NCBI RefSeq assembly: GCF_023156385.1
Contig: NZ_JAKZAK010000032.1
Coordinates: 1 to 59,632 of the forward strand
Length of the DNA stretch: 59,632 bases
Reading direction: 5' to 3'
From: Marinobacter xestospongiae
GTDB lineage: Bacteria > Pseudomonadota > Gammaproteobacteria > Pseudomonadales > Oleiphilaceae
The position numbers and the translations under genes are program-made. Below, piece by piece: positions 42,100 to 49,432 of the stretch (position 1 is the first letter of the stretch; every line of letters starts with the position of its first letter). The notes beneath the pieces are model-generated. The model did no database searches. It worked only from the letters and a program-made list of their open reading frames with translations, and had not been told where the DNA came from.

Positions 42100-43364
42100 T
42101 GTTCCTCTCCAGCTTCTTTCAGGGCGCCTCGCCATCGGCCCGATCTTCAAGCTCGGACTTCACTGGCTGGGTGAGTGGTGTGGGCGGGCAGCAGTCTTCT
42201 GCGGGTACCCTCGTGAACACCGAAACGGCGCTGGCACTCACGGCCTTGCGGGGCTGTGTCACGTTGCTTGCTGAATCTGTGGCGCAGCTGCCTTGCGAGC
42301 TGTACCGGCGGACCGAGGGTGGGAACCGCGAGCGGGCGACGGATCATCCTTTGTATGACGTCCTCCACAACCAGCCCAACCGCAAGGACACAGCCTTCGA
42401 GTACTACGAGCAGTCCCAGGGATTGCTGGGGCTGGAAGGCAACCACATTGCGCTGATTGAGCGTGACGGGGCGGGGTATGTCCGGGAGCTGATCCCGGTG
42501 AACCCGAAGAAAGTCCAGGTGCTGAAGGGTAGTGACGGCATGCCGTATTACCACCTGACGGAGCAGAACGAGACGCTGCCTTCGCGAATGGTGCACCACA
42601 TCAAGGGTTTCTCCTTGGATGGCTTTGTGGGCCTGTCGCCCATAGAGACCAACGCCGACGCGCTTGGCCTGGCCATGGCCACCGAGCAACACGCCTCGGC
42701 TGTTTTCTCCCGTGGGACGACGATGTCAGGGGTGATTGAGCGCCCGCGGGAAGCGGCGCCGATTACGGACCAGGCAAAGCTGGATCGTCTATTGAACAAG
42801 TTCGCCGAGCGGCACTCCGGCATCCGCAAGATGTTCAGCGTTGCCATGCTGCAGGAGGGCATGACCTACAAGCAGCTGGCAATGGATAACGAGAAGGCGC
42901 AGCTGCTGGAATCCCGCCGGCATTCCTCCGTGACGGTATGCCAGCTCTACAAAGTGCCGCCCCACATGATCCAGATGATGGATCGGGCCACCTTCAACAA
43001 CATTGAGCACATGGGGCTGCAGTTCGTGATCTACACGCTGTTGCCGTGGATCAAGCGGCATGAGGCCGCAATGATGCGCGACCTGCTGTTGCCCTCTGAG
43101 CGGGGTGGTCTCTACATCGAGTTCAATGTCAGCGGGTTGTTGCGTGGCGATCAGAAGTCCCGGTATGAGGCCTACGCCATTGGCCGCAACTGGGGCTGGC
43201 TGTCGGCCAATGATGTCCGGCGCCTGGAGAACATGCCGCCGATTGCTGGCGGTGACCGCTACCTGTCGCCGCTGAACATGGTTGACCAGGGCAATACCGC
43301 GAACGCGTTGAATGCAACGCCACAGCAAATGTCTGAAATCGAGGGAATCCTATGCCGCGCATGA
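42099..43364 (+). CDS. HK97-type portal protein
   Basis: A 421-residue portal: ETALALTALRGCVTLLAESVAQLPCELYRR, HPLYDVLHNQPN, HIKGFSLDGFVGLSPIE, ESRRHSSVTVCQLYKVPPHMIQMMDRATFNNIEHMGLQFVIYTLLPWI and FNVSGLLRGDQKSRYEAY are family blocks. It forms the dodecameric ring at the unique head vertex through which DNA passes. It overlaps the protease gene by 13 bp. Confidence 0.95.
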   Translation: MFLSSFFQGASPSARSSSSDFTGWVSGVGGQQSSAGTLVNTETALALTALRGCVTLLAESVAQLPCELYRRTEGGNRERATDHPLYDVLHNQPNRKDTAFEYYEQSQGLLGLEGNHIALIERDGAGYVRELIPVNPKKVQVLKGSDGMPYYHLTEQNETLPSRMVHHIKGFSLDGFVGLSPIETNADALGLAMATEQHASAVFSRGTTMSGVIERPREAAPITDQAKLDRLLNKFAERHSGIRKMFSVAMLQEGMTYKQLAMDNEKAQLLESRRHSSVTVCQLYKVPPHMIQMMDRATFNNIEHMGLQFVIYTLLPWIKRHEAAMMRDLLLPSERGGLYIEFNVSGLLRGDQKSRYEAYAIGRNWGWLSANDVRRLENMPPIAGGDRYLSPLNMVDQGNTANALNATPQQMSEIEGILCRA

Positions 43365-44281
43365 TCAACTATCCGCACGTCGCATCGATGGTGTTTGGCG
43401 TTCCGCTGTTTGCGACGCCAGCGCTGGTGACGGCGGTGAAGTCAGTACTGGAGCCACACCTGCTGGGGCGTGCGCGCTCTGAAGAGCTGGAGCCCATGCA
43501 GCTGGTTGATGATCAGGAGCGGGCGGCGAAGAGCCTCACCGTCTCGGGCAAGGTGGCTGTCATTCCTGTTCACGGTGTGCTGGTACCGCGGCGGGGTGTG
43601 ATCACCAATACCTGCGAAGAACTGGTCTCTTACGAGAAGCTGCGGTCGCAGTTGGATGCCGCCCGCCGCCACGAACTGGTTGAAGAGATCGTCCTGGATT
43701 TCCACACCGGCGGCGGCTCGGCGATGGGCTGCAAGGAGATGGCGGATTTCATTCGCCTGGTTGCCCAGGAAAAGCCAGTCACTGCGCTGATCAACTACGC
43801 CGCCTGTTCCGCCGGTTACTTCCTGGCCGCGGCCTGCTCGCGCATCGTGGCCAGCCCAACGTCCATGACCGGTTCGATCGGTGTGATCATTGAGACCTTC
43901 GACATGAGCAAGGCGGAGGAGGTGGCTGGCATCACCTTCAATACTTTCTTCCGCGGTGGCCACAAGAACGACGCCTCCCCCCATGAGCCGATCACCGACC
44001 AGGCGGTTATTGAAATCGAGAAACGGCTGGATTCGGCTTACAAGACCTTTACGGAATCCGTCGCCGAATATCGTGGGCTCGATGTGGCGCAGGTAGTGGC
44101 CACCGAAGCCCGTCTGTTCTCAGCGGAGGAGGCGTTGCAGCTCAAGCTGATCGATGAAATCGCGCCGGCCCAGGATGCGGTGAATGCCATAGCGCTCCGG
44201 CACGCTGCCAGCACACGTCAGGGAGGTGGGCGGCGGATCTCCGCCCAAGCCCAATCGCTTCAGATTCAAAGTCAGCTCTAG
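43352..44281 (+). CDS. Head maturation protease, S49 (SppA-like)
   Basis: A 309-residue serine protease in the place of the ClpP/S49 prohead protease. IPVHGVLVPR, then VLDFHTGGGSAMGCKEMADFI, the nucleophile Ser153 (YAACSAGYFLAAAC) and the general-base Lys205 (GHKNDASPHEP). It processes the capsid's N-terminal scaffold domain; the SppA-like Ser/Lys dyad fits the S49 type. A terminator follows. Confidence 0.88.
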   Translation: MPRMINYPHVASMVFGVPLFATPALVTAVKSVLEPHLLGRARSEELEPMQLVDDQERAAKSLTVSGKVAVIPVHGVLVPRRGVITNTCEELVSYEKLRSQLDAARRHELVEEIVLDFHTGGGSAMGCKEMADFIRLVAQEKPVTALINYAACSAGYFLAAACSRIVASPTSMTGSIGVIIETFDMSKAEEVAGITFNTFFRGGHKNDASPHEPITDQAVIEIEKRLDSAYKTFTESVAEYRGLDVAQVVATEARLFSAEEALQLKLIDEIAPAQDAVNAIALRHAASTRQGGGRRISAQAQSLQIQSQL

Positions 44282-44306
44282 CCTCGCGGCGGAGTTGAAC
44301 CCCCAC

Positions 44307-44331
44307 AAGCCACCAATCGGTGGCTTTTTTT
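44307..44331 (+). terminator. Intrinsic terminator inside the late region
   Basis: AAGCCACC/GGTGGCTT (44307-44314 with 44319-44326), a four-base loop and a seven-T run. It lies between protease and capsid genes. In a Q-controlled operon it would be passed by modified polymerase, or it may limit upstream RNA ends. Confidence 0.8.
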
Positions 44332-44358
44332 ATGCCCGAAAGCAGAGAGGAAACCACC

Positions 44359-45648
44359 ATGCTGATTGAAGAACTCCGCCGCAAGCGGGCCGAGATCAAT
44401 GCCCAGGTACAAGGCCTGGCCGAGATCGAAGCAACCGAAGGCGAGCTCAGCGAAGAGCAGTTGCAGTCCTTCGGCGAACTCACTCAGGAGTTCGACCAAC
44501 TCACCCAGCAGATCAAGCGCCTGGAAGATGCCGAGCGCATGGCCGCTGCGTCTGCCGAGCCGGTGAAGGCCCTGGGCAATCAGGAGTCTGGCGCTCCGGC
44601 TGTACACGTCAAACCTGAAGCTCGGCAGTACACCGGCGCCAAAGCGGCACGCATGGTCATGTCCATTGCCGCCGGCAAGGGTGATCTGGGCCTGGCCTCC
44701 AACTTCGCCAGAAACGAACTGAACGACGGCGACGTGGCCATGGCCATCGAAACCAGCGCCGGCAGCGGCGGTGCGCTGATTCCCACCAACATGGCCGAGG
44801 AGGTCATCGAACTTCTGCGGGCCCGCACTGTGGTGCGTCGCCTTGGTGCCCAGGTCATGCCGCTTCCCAACGGCAACATGTCCCTGCCTCGTATGAGCGG
44901 CGGCGCGACTTCCGGTTATGTGGGGGAAGGGGCCGACGTGCTGGCGACTGAGTCAGAATTCGACGACGTTCAACTCAGCGCCAAAACCCAGATCACCATG
45001 GTGCCGATCTCCAACCAGTTGGTGGGCCGCGCCGGGTTTGCCGTGGAACAGATCGTGTTGAACGACATGCTCAATGCCAAGGCGGTACGCGAAGACAAAG
45101 CCTTCCTGCGTGACGATGGCACCAGCAATACCCCGATGGGTTTCAAACCAACGGCTACCAGTGCAAGCCGCACCGTGGCCTGGTCTGGCACTGCGGATCT
45201 GGCCACCATCGATGCCTACCTCGACAGTCTGATGCTCAAGCTCATGGACTCCGATTCCATGCTGATCACCCCGGGTTGGGCGATGTCTCCGCGTAGCTAC
45301 ATGACGCTGTTCGGCCTGCGTGACGGCAATGGCAACAAGGTATACCCGGAGATGGCCCAGAGCATGCTCAAGGGCTACCCGATCTACCACACCACCACGG
45401 TGCCCACCAACCTGGGTGCCGGCACCAACGAGTCTGAAATCTACTTCGCCGACTGGAACGACGTTGTCATCGGTGAAAGCGACAACCTGTCCATCGATTT
45501 CAGCCGGGAGGCGACCTACAAGGACGCCAGCGGCAACCTGGTCTCTGCGTTCGCGCGCAATCAGTCGCTGATCCGCCTGGTGGCTGAACACGACATCGGC
45601 TTCCGCCATCCGGAAGGCCTGGTGCTGGGCACCGGCGTTACCTGGTAA
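44359..45648 (+). CDS. HK97-fold major capsid protein
   Basis: A 429-residue capsid protein. The N-terminal scaffold (delta) domain (1-75, coiled coil: LIEELRRKRAEINAQVQGLAEIEATEGELS) is followed by a flexible segment where maturation cleavage is expected, then SSAGGALIP-type GSGGALIPTNMAEEVIELLRARTVVRRLGAQVMPLPNG and the C-terminal region IYFADWNDVVIGES. The start at 44359 follows GAGAGGAAA; an upstream frame to 44320 runs through the terminator. Confidence 0.93.
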   Translation: MLIEELRRKRAEINAQVQGLAEIEATEGELSEEQLQSFGELTQEFDQLTQQIKRLEDAERMAAASAEPVKALGNQESGAPAVHVKPEARQYTGAKAARMVMSIAAGKGDLGLASNFARNELNDGDVAMAIETSAGSGGALIPTNMAEEVIELLRARTVVRRLGAQVMPLPNGNMSLPRMSGGATSGYVGEGADVLATESEFDDVQLSAKTQITMVPISNQLVGRAGFAVEQIVLNDMLNAKAVREDKAFLRDDGTSNTPMGFKPTATSASRTVAWSGTADLATIDAYLDSLMLKLMDSDSMLITPGWAMSPRSYMTLFGLRDGNGNKVYPEMAQSMLKGYPIYHTTTVPTNLGAGTNESEIYFADWNDVVIGESDNLSIDFSREATYKDASGNLVSAFARNQSLIRLVAEHDIGFRHPEGLVLGTGVTW

Positions 45649-45715
45649 AGGCTGGCGCCAACGGCCTGTCGGGGCCGGCGCCATTCAAACGTTGCACTGA
45701 ATTTAGGAGAGCATC

Positions 45716-45934
45716 ATGGCTACCCGCAATAACCAAGACCCGGAAAACCAGAAAGGCCAGCCTGCCAAGCGCAAGGTGGTCACCTTCCTGCGCCCCTTCA
45801 GTCGCTACACCCGTGGCGACGTCGCGGGCTTTGAACCCGATGAAGTCGATCGCCTGGTGAAAAAGAAAGTCGCGGTGGAGGGCGACAAGCTGCCCGCTCC
45901 AAGCGACAACCCGGACGATGAGCCGAAGGCCTAA
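45716..45934 (+). CDS. Small phage head-region protein
   Basis: A 72-residue protein: basic centre (KRKVVTFLRPFSRYTRGDVAGFEPDEVDRLVKKKVAV) and an acidic tail. The strand-helix-strand pattern (VTFL...YTRGDVAGFEPDEVDRLVKKKVA) resembles the 50-residue protein at 48880. It lies between capsid and connector genes. Function unknown. AGGAGA precedes the ATG. Bases 45649-45715 hold one GC-rich hairpin without T run. Confidence 0.65.
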   Translation: MATRNNQDPENQKGQPAKRKVVTFLRPFSRYTRGDVAGFEPDEVDRLVKKKVAVEGDKLPAPSDNPDDEPKA

Positions 45935-45961
45935 GGCTCCTGCTGTGAAAGGAACGCCCGA

Positions 45962-46501
45962 ATGATCCCGCTTGAAGATGTAAAGGCGCACTGCCGCATC
46001 GAGCATGCTGACGAAGATGGCCTGCTTCAGTCCCTGGTCTCTGCCGCCTTCCAGCACATCGAGAACCGGACCGGCCAGGCGTTCGACAAGGTCGATGGCG
46101 CGACCATGGTGCTGGATGCGCTGCCGGCCGGTGGCGCAGGTATTGAGCTGCGGTGGACGCCGGTGCGGGCAGTGCAGGGCGTTGCTTACCTGGATGCCCT
46201 GGGCGCCGAGCAGTCGCTGGCATCGGCGAATCTGTACCTTGATCCGCGCGGGGTGTACCCCGTGCTGTATCCAGCCAAAGGTGCCAAGTGGCCGGGGTGT
46301 AAGCGGGAACGCGGTTCGGTGACCGTGACTGCAGACGTTGGGCATGAGGTGTTGCCGGCGGACGTGCGGTCTGCGGCGCTGCTCATCATCGGGCATCTCT
46401 ACGAACACCGGGAAGCGGTGGTGATTGGCACGATCGCCACTGAGCTGCCCATGGGTGTCGAGCTGCTGCTCGCGCCCTACGTGATCCATCGGGTGGGCTG
46501 A
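45962..46501 (+). CDS. Head-tail connector (gp6-like)
   Basis: A 179-residue protein of the gp6/YqbG-like head-tail connector type: IPLEDVKAHCRIEHADEDGLLQSLVSAAFQHIENRTGQ, RWTPVRAVQGVAYLDALG, and LPADVRSAALLIIGHLYEHREAVV near the end. It joins the portal ring to the tail. It follows capsid and is one base from the next gene. Confidence 0.85.
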   Translation: MIPLEDVKAHCRIEHADEDGLLQSLVSAAFQHIENRTGQAFDKVDGATMVLDALPAGGAGIELRWTPVRAVQGVAYLDALGAEQSLASANLYLDPRGVYPVLYPAKGAKWPGCKRERGSVTVTADVGHEVLPADVRSAALLIIGHLYEHREAVVIGTIATELPMGVELLLAPYVIHRVG

Positions 46502-46502
46502 T

Positions 46503-47054
46503 ATGCAGGCGGGAAAGCTGAAGGACCGGGTGACGTTGTACGGCGCTCGCACCGGGGCGGGTGAGCCCAGCTGGCCGGCGATCGGCTCAGCCTGGGCTGG
46601 CTTTCAGGAGCCGCGAAGCGTTGGTCGCTCTGAGCAGACCGGCATCCGGGCCGTTGACAGCACGTTTGTGCGAATGCGGTACCGGGCCGGTATGGAGCAC
46701 GGTCAGCTGATCCAGCGAGGTGCTGACTGGTACATCGTGGAGTCGGTGGAACCAGGCCAAAGCCGCAGCGAACTGGCCATCTCCGCCCGACGGATCATCG
46801 GCCAGTCGGCGCTGTATCGACAGAGAGGTGGCGCTTCCGACGTGTCGGTGCTGGCGTTCCTGACGCGGGAGAACATCTACACGGGCCCGATGAACGAGCC
46901 GCGGCACCAGATCGAGCTGTTCCAGCCCCAGTTGCCCTACCCATGGGGCAGGCGGGGTGACCAGATCACGATCCGGGGCGCGACCTACAAAGTGGATGGC
47001 GTTGTCGAAGGCAGCGACGACGGCATCACCCTGCGCGTCATGGGGACGCTGTGA
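46503..47054 (+). CDS. Head closure protein (SPP1 gp16-like)
   Basis: A 183-residue protein. The N-terminal half is the phage head-closure type (MQAGKLKDRVTLYGARTGAGE..., FVRMRYRAGMEHGQLIQRGADWYIVESVEPG), which completes the connector. The C-terminal half (about 95-183, LTRENIYTGPMNEPRHQIELFQPQLPYPWGRRGDQITIRGATYKVDGVVEG) is longer than the basic family and may be an added domain. It overlaps the next gene by one base. Confidence 0.75.
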   Translation: MQAGKLKDRVTLYGARTGAGEPSWPAIGSAWAGFQEPRSVGRSEQTGIRAVDSTFVRMRYRAGMEHGQLIQRGADWYIVESVEPGQSRSELAISARRIIGQSALYRQRGGASDVSVLAFLTRENIYTGPMNEPRHQIELFQPQLPYPWGRRGDQITIRGATYKVDGVVEGSDDGITLRVMGTL

Positions 47055-47608
47055 TGGCGGGTCGCAAACCGGGCATTCAACTGGACGGCCTGCTGTCTGC
47101 CGTCGAGAGCCTGGAAGGGCAGCCCCAGGCCATCCGCCGGGCGTCCCGGGCGGCGATCAACGATCAGGGGCGGGACAGTAAGCGGGAGCTGGCCCAGCGA
47201 ATTGCCGGGGATGGTATCTCCCGGGCCAAGGCCGGCGGGCAAATCGATCTCAAACGGGCGTCGAACAAAGACCCCGTCGCGGTGCTGGCGCCGACCAGTC
47301 GCCGGATTCCCTTCCGTTATTGGAAGACAACCACCAGGACAACCGACAGCACCGGAACCCGCGCCAGCGTGTGGATTCGCAAGGGCGGCCAGCTCATGCG
47401 TGTCTGGGGTTTTGTGAACCCCAGGAGCAAGCGCCGAAAAGTTCTTGCCCGATATCGAAAGGCTGGCCAGGACCGGGTCCGGGAGGCGGCGGGCCACAGC
47501 ATCAAGTTGCACTTTCAGGCGGCCGCCGATGACCGGTACCGGGCAGCGGTTGGTGAAAGCCTGAGTGACAAATTCATCAAACGGTACAACGAGCAGCTGA
47601 AAAAATGA
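47054..47608 (+). CDS. Minor tail protein Z-like / tail completion protein
   Basis: A 184-residue basic protein: IQLDGLLSAVESLEGQPQAIRRASRAAINDQGRDSKRELAQRIAGDGISRAKAGGQIDLKRA..., IPFRYWKTTTRT..., ending SIKLHFQAAADDRYRAAVGESLSDKFIKRYNEQL. The position between head closure and tail terminator and its Arg/Lys-rich composition fit the lambda Z / HK97 gp10 role. The start at 47054 overlaps the previous stop (TGATG); a GTG codon lies just before. Confidence 0.65.
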   Translation: MAGRKPGIQLDGLLSAVESLEGQPQAIRRASRAAINDQGRDSKRELAQRIAGDGISRAKAGGQIDLKRASNKDPVAVLAPTSRRIPFRYWKTTTRTTDSTGTRASVWIRKGGQLMRVWGFVNPRSKRRKVLARYRKAGQDRVREAAGHSIKLHFQAAADDRYRAAVGESLSDKFIKRYNEQLKK

Positions 47609-48060
47609 GCGCAAAGTCAACGCAAGTCATCAACGAGGTGATCCGGCGGCTTGGTGATATCCGTGTCGCCAATGGGTACTTCACCGAAGTTGCCGGCGAA
47701 GTGATGGGCGAGGACCCGGCGCTGTATCTCGATGAGCACCAGGCATTGCCGTGTATTGGCGTGCGGAACATCTCAGACCGATTGACCACGCAGGGCTGGC
47801 GGGCGACCAACCAGACCCGAACGATTGAAGTGGTGGCCTTTCTTGACCGCGAACCCGATGGCCGCGCCCGTCAGGACGAGCTGCTGCAGGACATCTACCG
47901 AACCCTTTTCCGGCCGGAAAGCCTGAAGCTCAACGGCCTGGCTGTCGAGATCGAAGCCGGCGAGGCTCAGCTCGACGATATTGAAATCGGCACGTCGGTC
48001 CTCCCGATCTACCTGCCGATCACCTTGACCTACAGCACCCTGAATTGGGAGGAAAGATAA
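47605..48060 (+). CDS. Tail terminator-like protein
   Basis: A 151-residue protein: STQVINEVIRRLGDIRVANGYFTEVAGEV, HQALPCIGVRNISDRL, RTIEVVAFLDR, RQDELLQDIYRTLF and ending VLPIYLPITLTYSTLNWE. The pattern of two conserved beta-strand pairs is that of the DUF3168/gpU-type tail terminator. The start overlaps the previous gene by 4 bp; its stop overlaps the tail tube ATG (TAATG). Confidence 0.75.
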   Translation: MSAKSTQVINEVIRRLGDIRVANGYFTEVAGEVMGEDPALYLDEHQALPCIGVRNISDRLTTQGWRATNQTRTIEVVAFLDREPDGRARQDELLQDIYRTLFRPESLKLNGLAVEIEAGEAQLDDIEIGTSVLPIYLPITLTYSTLNWEER

Positions 48061-48815
48061 TGTCTTACAAAGACACAGGACTGATCTTCGCCGGCAACAT
48101 CTACCTGGCGGTGATTGAAAATGATGTGGCCACCGACTTCGTTGGCCCGGTCAACGTTTCGCGACTGGAGCTGACGCCGCCGCAGCCGGAGTCAGTCGAT
48201 CGCACCAGCTTCCAGCGTGACACCTATGGTCAGGTACTGGACTCGGTCAACCTGCCGGGTGAAGCGCCGCGACTGGCAATGGACTTTGACTCCCTGCCGG
48301 CCGGGCTGCTGGCCGACGCGCTGGCGGGCACCAGTGAAGACTACAGCGCAGCGGTCCAGACCGTGACCGGCGAGGCCGTCACGCTGGCGGAGGGCTCCTG
48401 GCGCAAGCTGCCGCACGATCATATTGATCCGGCCTCCATGGTGGTGACCCTAGAGTCAGACGGCACCACCGTGCTGGTTCGTGATACTGACTATGAGGTT
48501 GAGGCCGCCAGTGGCCTGGTACGGGCGCTGAGCCCCGCCGGTGCCGCGGCGGTAACCATGGATTACGACACCCTGGAAACCACCGGCCAGCGCATCCTGG
48601 GGGCAACGCAGATCTCGAAGCGTCGCCAGATCATCATGGACGGCAAGAACCTGGTCACCGGCAAGAATGCCAAGGTCACCATCCACAGCGTCTCGTTCAG
48701 CGCCAGCCAGGCGCTCGACCTGATGGCCCGCGAGTTCATCACCGGCACACTGGAAGGCACCATGACCACGCCGGAGGGCCAGGGCGCGCCATTCGACATC
48801 GTGATCCAGGAGTAA
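48060..48815 (+). CDS. Major tail tube protein
   Basis: A 251-residue beta-rich protein: GLIFAGNIYLAVIENDVATDFVGPVNVSRLELTPPQPESVDR, then ETTGQRILGATQISKRRQIIMDGKNLVTGKNAKVTIHSVSFSASQALDLM and FDIVIQE. Position before the tape measure and Ser/Thr/Val-rich strands fit the siphophage tube protein. Start 48060 has GGAGGAAAG upstream and overlaps the previous stop. A GC-rich hairpin (48831-48849) without T run follows. Confidence 0.75.
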   Translation: MSYKDTGLIFAGNIYLAVIENDVATDFVGPVNVSRLELTPPQPESVDRTSFQRDTYGQVLDSVNLPGEAPRLAMDFDSLPAGLLADALAGTSEDYSAAVQTVTGEAVTLAEGSWRKLPHDHIDPASMVVTLESDGTTVLVRDTDYEVEAASGLVRALSPAGAAAVTMDYDTLETTGQRILGATQISKRRQIIMDGKNLVTGKNAKVTIHSVSFSASQALDLMAREFITGTLEGTMTTPEGQGAPFDIVIQE

Positions 48816-48879
48816 TCCGGACTACCCAACCGGGCGGCCAGGCCGCCCGATCAACCGTCTGATCGAGTAGGAGCACAGC

Positions 48880-49032
48880 ATGACGAAGACAGCAGAAACC
48901 AAGCCGGACCTGGTGTCCGTGACGTTGAAGAAACCGCATCGCCATAACGGCAAAGATTACCGCGAGGGTGAGCGGGTGGAGGGGCTGACCAAGGCGCAAC
49001 TGGAGCGGTTGCGCGTTCGTGGTGTTGTTTGA
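48880..49032 (+). CDS. Small (50 aa) tail-region protein
   Basis: A 50-residue protein, MTKTAETKPDLVSVTLKKPH..., ending GKDYREGERVEGLTKAQLERLRVRGVV, with TAGGAG upstream. The strand-helix pattern resembles the 72-residue protein at 45716 (both 'V.V.L/F.R/P...G...G.....ERL..R.V'). It is in the place where tail-assembly chaperones usually lie but is shorter; no chaperone frameshift signal was identified. Function unknown. Confidence 0.6.
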   Translation: MTKTAETKPDLVSVTLKKPHRHNGKDYREGERVEGLTKAQLERLRVRGVV

Positions 49033-49076
49033 ATGAGCCAGGCCCGGGCGGTGCCTGGGCCTGGCAGGAGTGGCTG

Positions 49077-49295
49077 TCACTCGTTGGGTTTAAGTAACTT
49101 GGCGTTGATGGCGCGCCAAGTTATTGCTGTAACAGGTTCAAAGCTGGCGGGATCTCTCGGGGTTACTGCTTGAACTGGAGGTTTGCATGATTCGTTGACG
49201 ATGGCCATCGCCTCCTCCTCAGACGAGGCGTCAACAACTATCGGTGTTTCGAGTGGCTTGTCGCAGACTAGCACTTCAACAGCATACTTACTCAT
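49077..49295 (-). CDS. Leftward moron gene between tail tube and tape measure
   Basis: A 72-residue protein read against the late operon: SKYAVEVLVCDKPLETPIVVDASSEEEAMAIVNESCKPPVQAV..., alpha/beta-looking, with two Cys and no known motif. The start at 49295 has AAGGAG eight bases upstream. GC content is lower than the flanking tail genes. It has its own promoter candidate and operator-like palindrome, and the plus-strand terminator follows on the far side. It is probably expressed in the lysogen. Its function is unknown. Confidence 0.65.
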   Translation of the reverse strand: MSKYAVEVLVCDKPLETPIVVDASSEEEAMAIVNESCKPPVQAVTPRDPASFEPVTAITWRAINAKLLKPNE

Positions 49296-49332
49296 AGGCT
49301 TTCTCCTTACTGACTTATTGATAGATTGCAAG

Positions 49333-49361
49333 CTTATGCCTTGCAGTTTGTTAGACAACAA
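49333..49361 (-). promoter_or_regulatory. Candidate promoter of the leftward moron gene
   Basis: On the minus strand: TTGTTG (49356-49361), a 17-base spacer and CATAAG (49333-49338), 38 bases before the ATG at 49295. Confidence 0.45.
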
Positions 49362-49362
49362 A
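49347..49362. promoter_or_regulatory. Operator-like palindrome
   Basis: TTTGTT-AGAC-AACAAA, six-base perfect arms with a four-base centre, overlapping the -35 element of the leftward promoter. A regulator site is inferred; it does not match the GTTAGSY half-sites of the immunity region exactly. Confidence 0.4.
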
Positions 49363-49394
49363 GTGGTTTTTCTCTCAAAACTAGATCAACTCCG

Positions 49395-49417
49395 AACCTG
49401 CCTCGGCAGGTTTTTTT
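49395..49417 (+). terminator. Intrinsic terminator before the tape measure gene
   Basis: AACCTGCC/GGCAGGTT (49395-49402 with 49405-49412) and a seven-T run. It sits 16 bases before the tape measure start, between a leftward gene and the late tail genes. Confidence 0.8.
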
Positions 49418-49432
49418 GTGCCTGGAGCAATC

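Noticed and set aside
48831..48849. GC-rich hairpin after the tail tube gene
   Set aside because: Strong stem but no T run, so not reported as a terminator.
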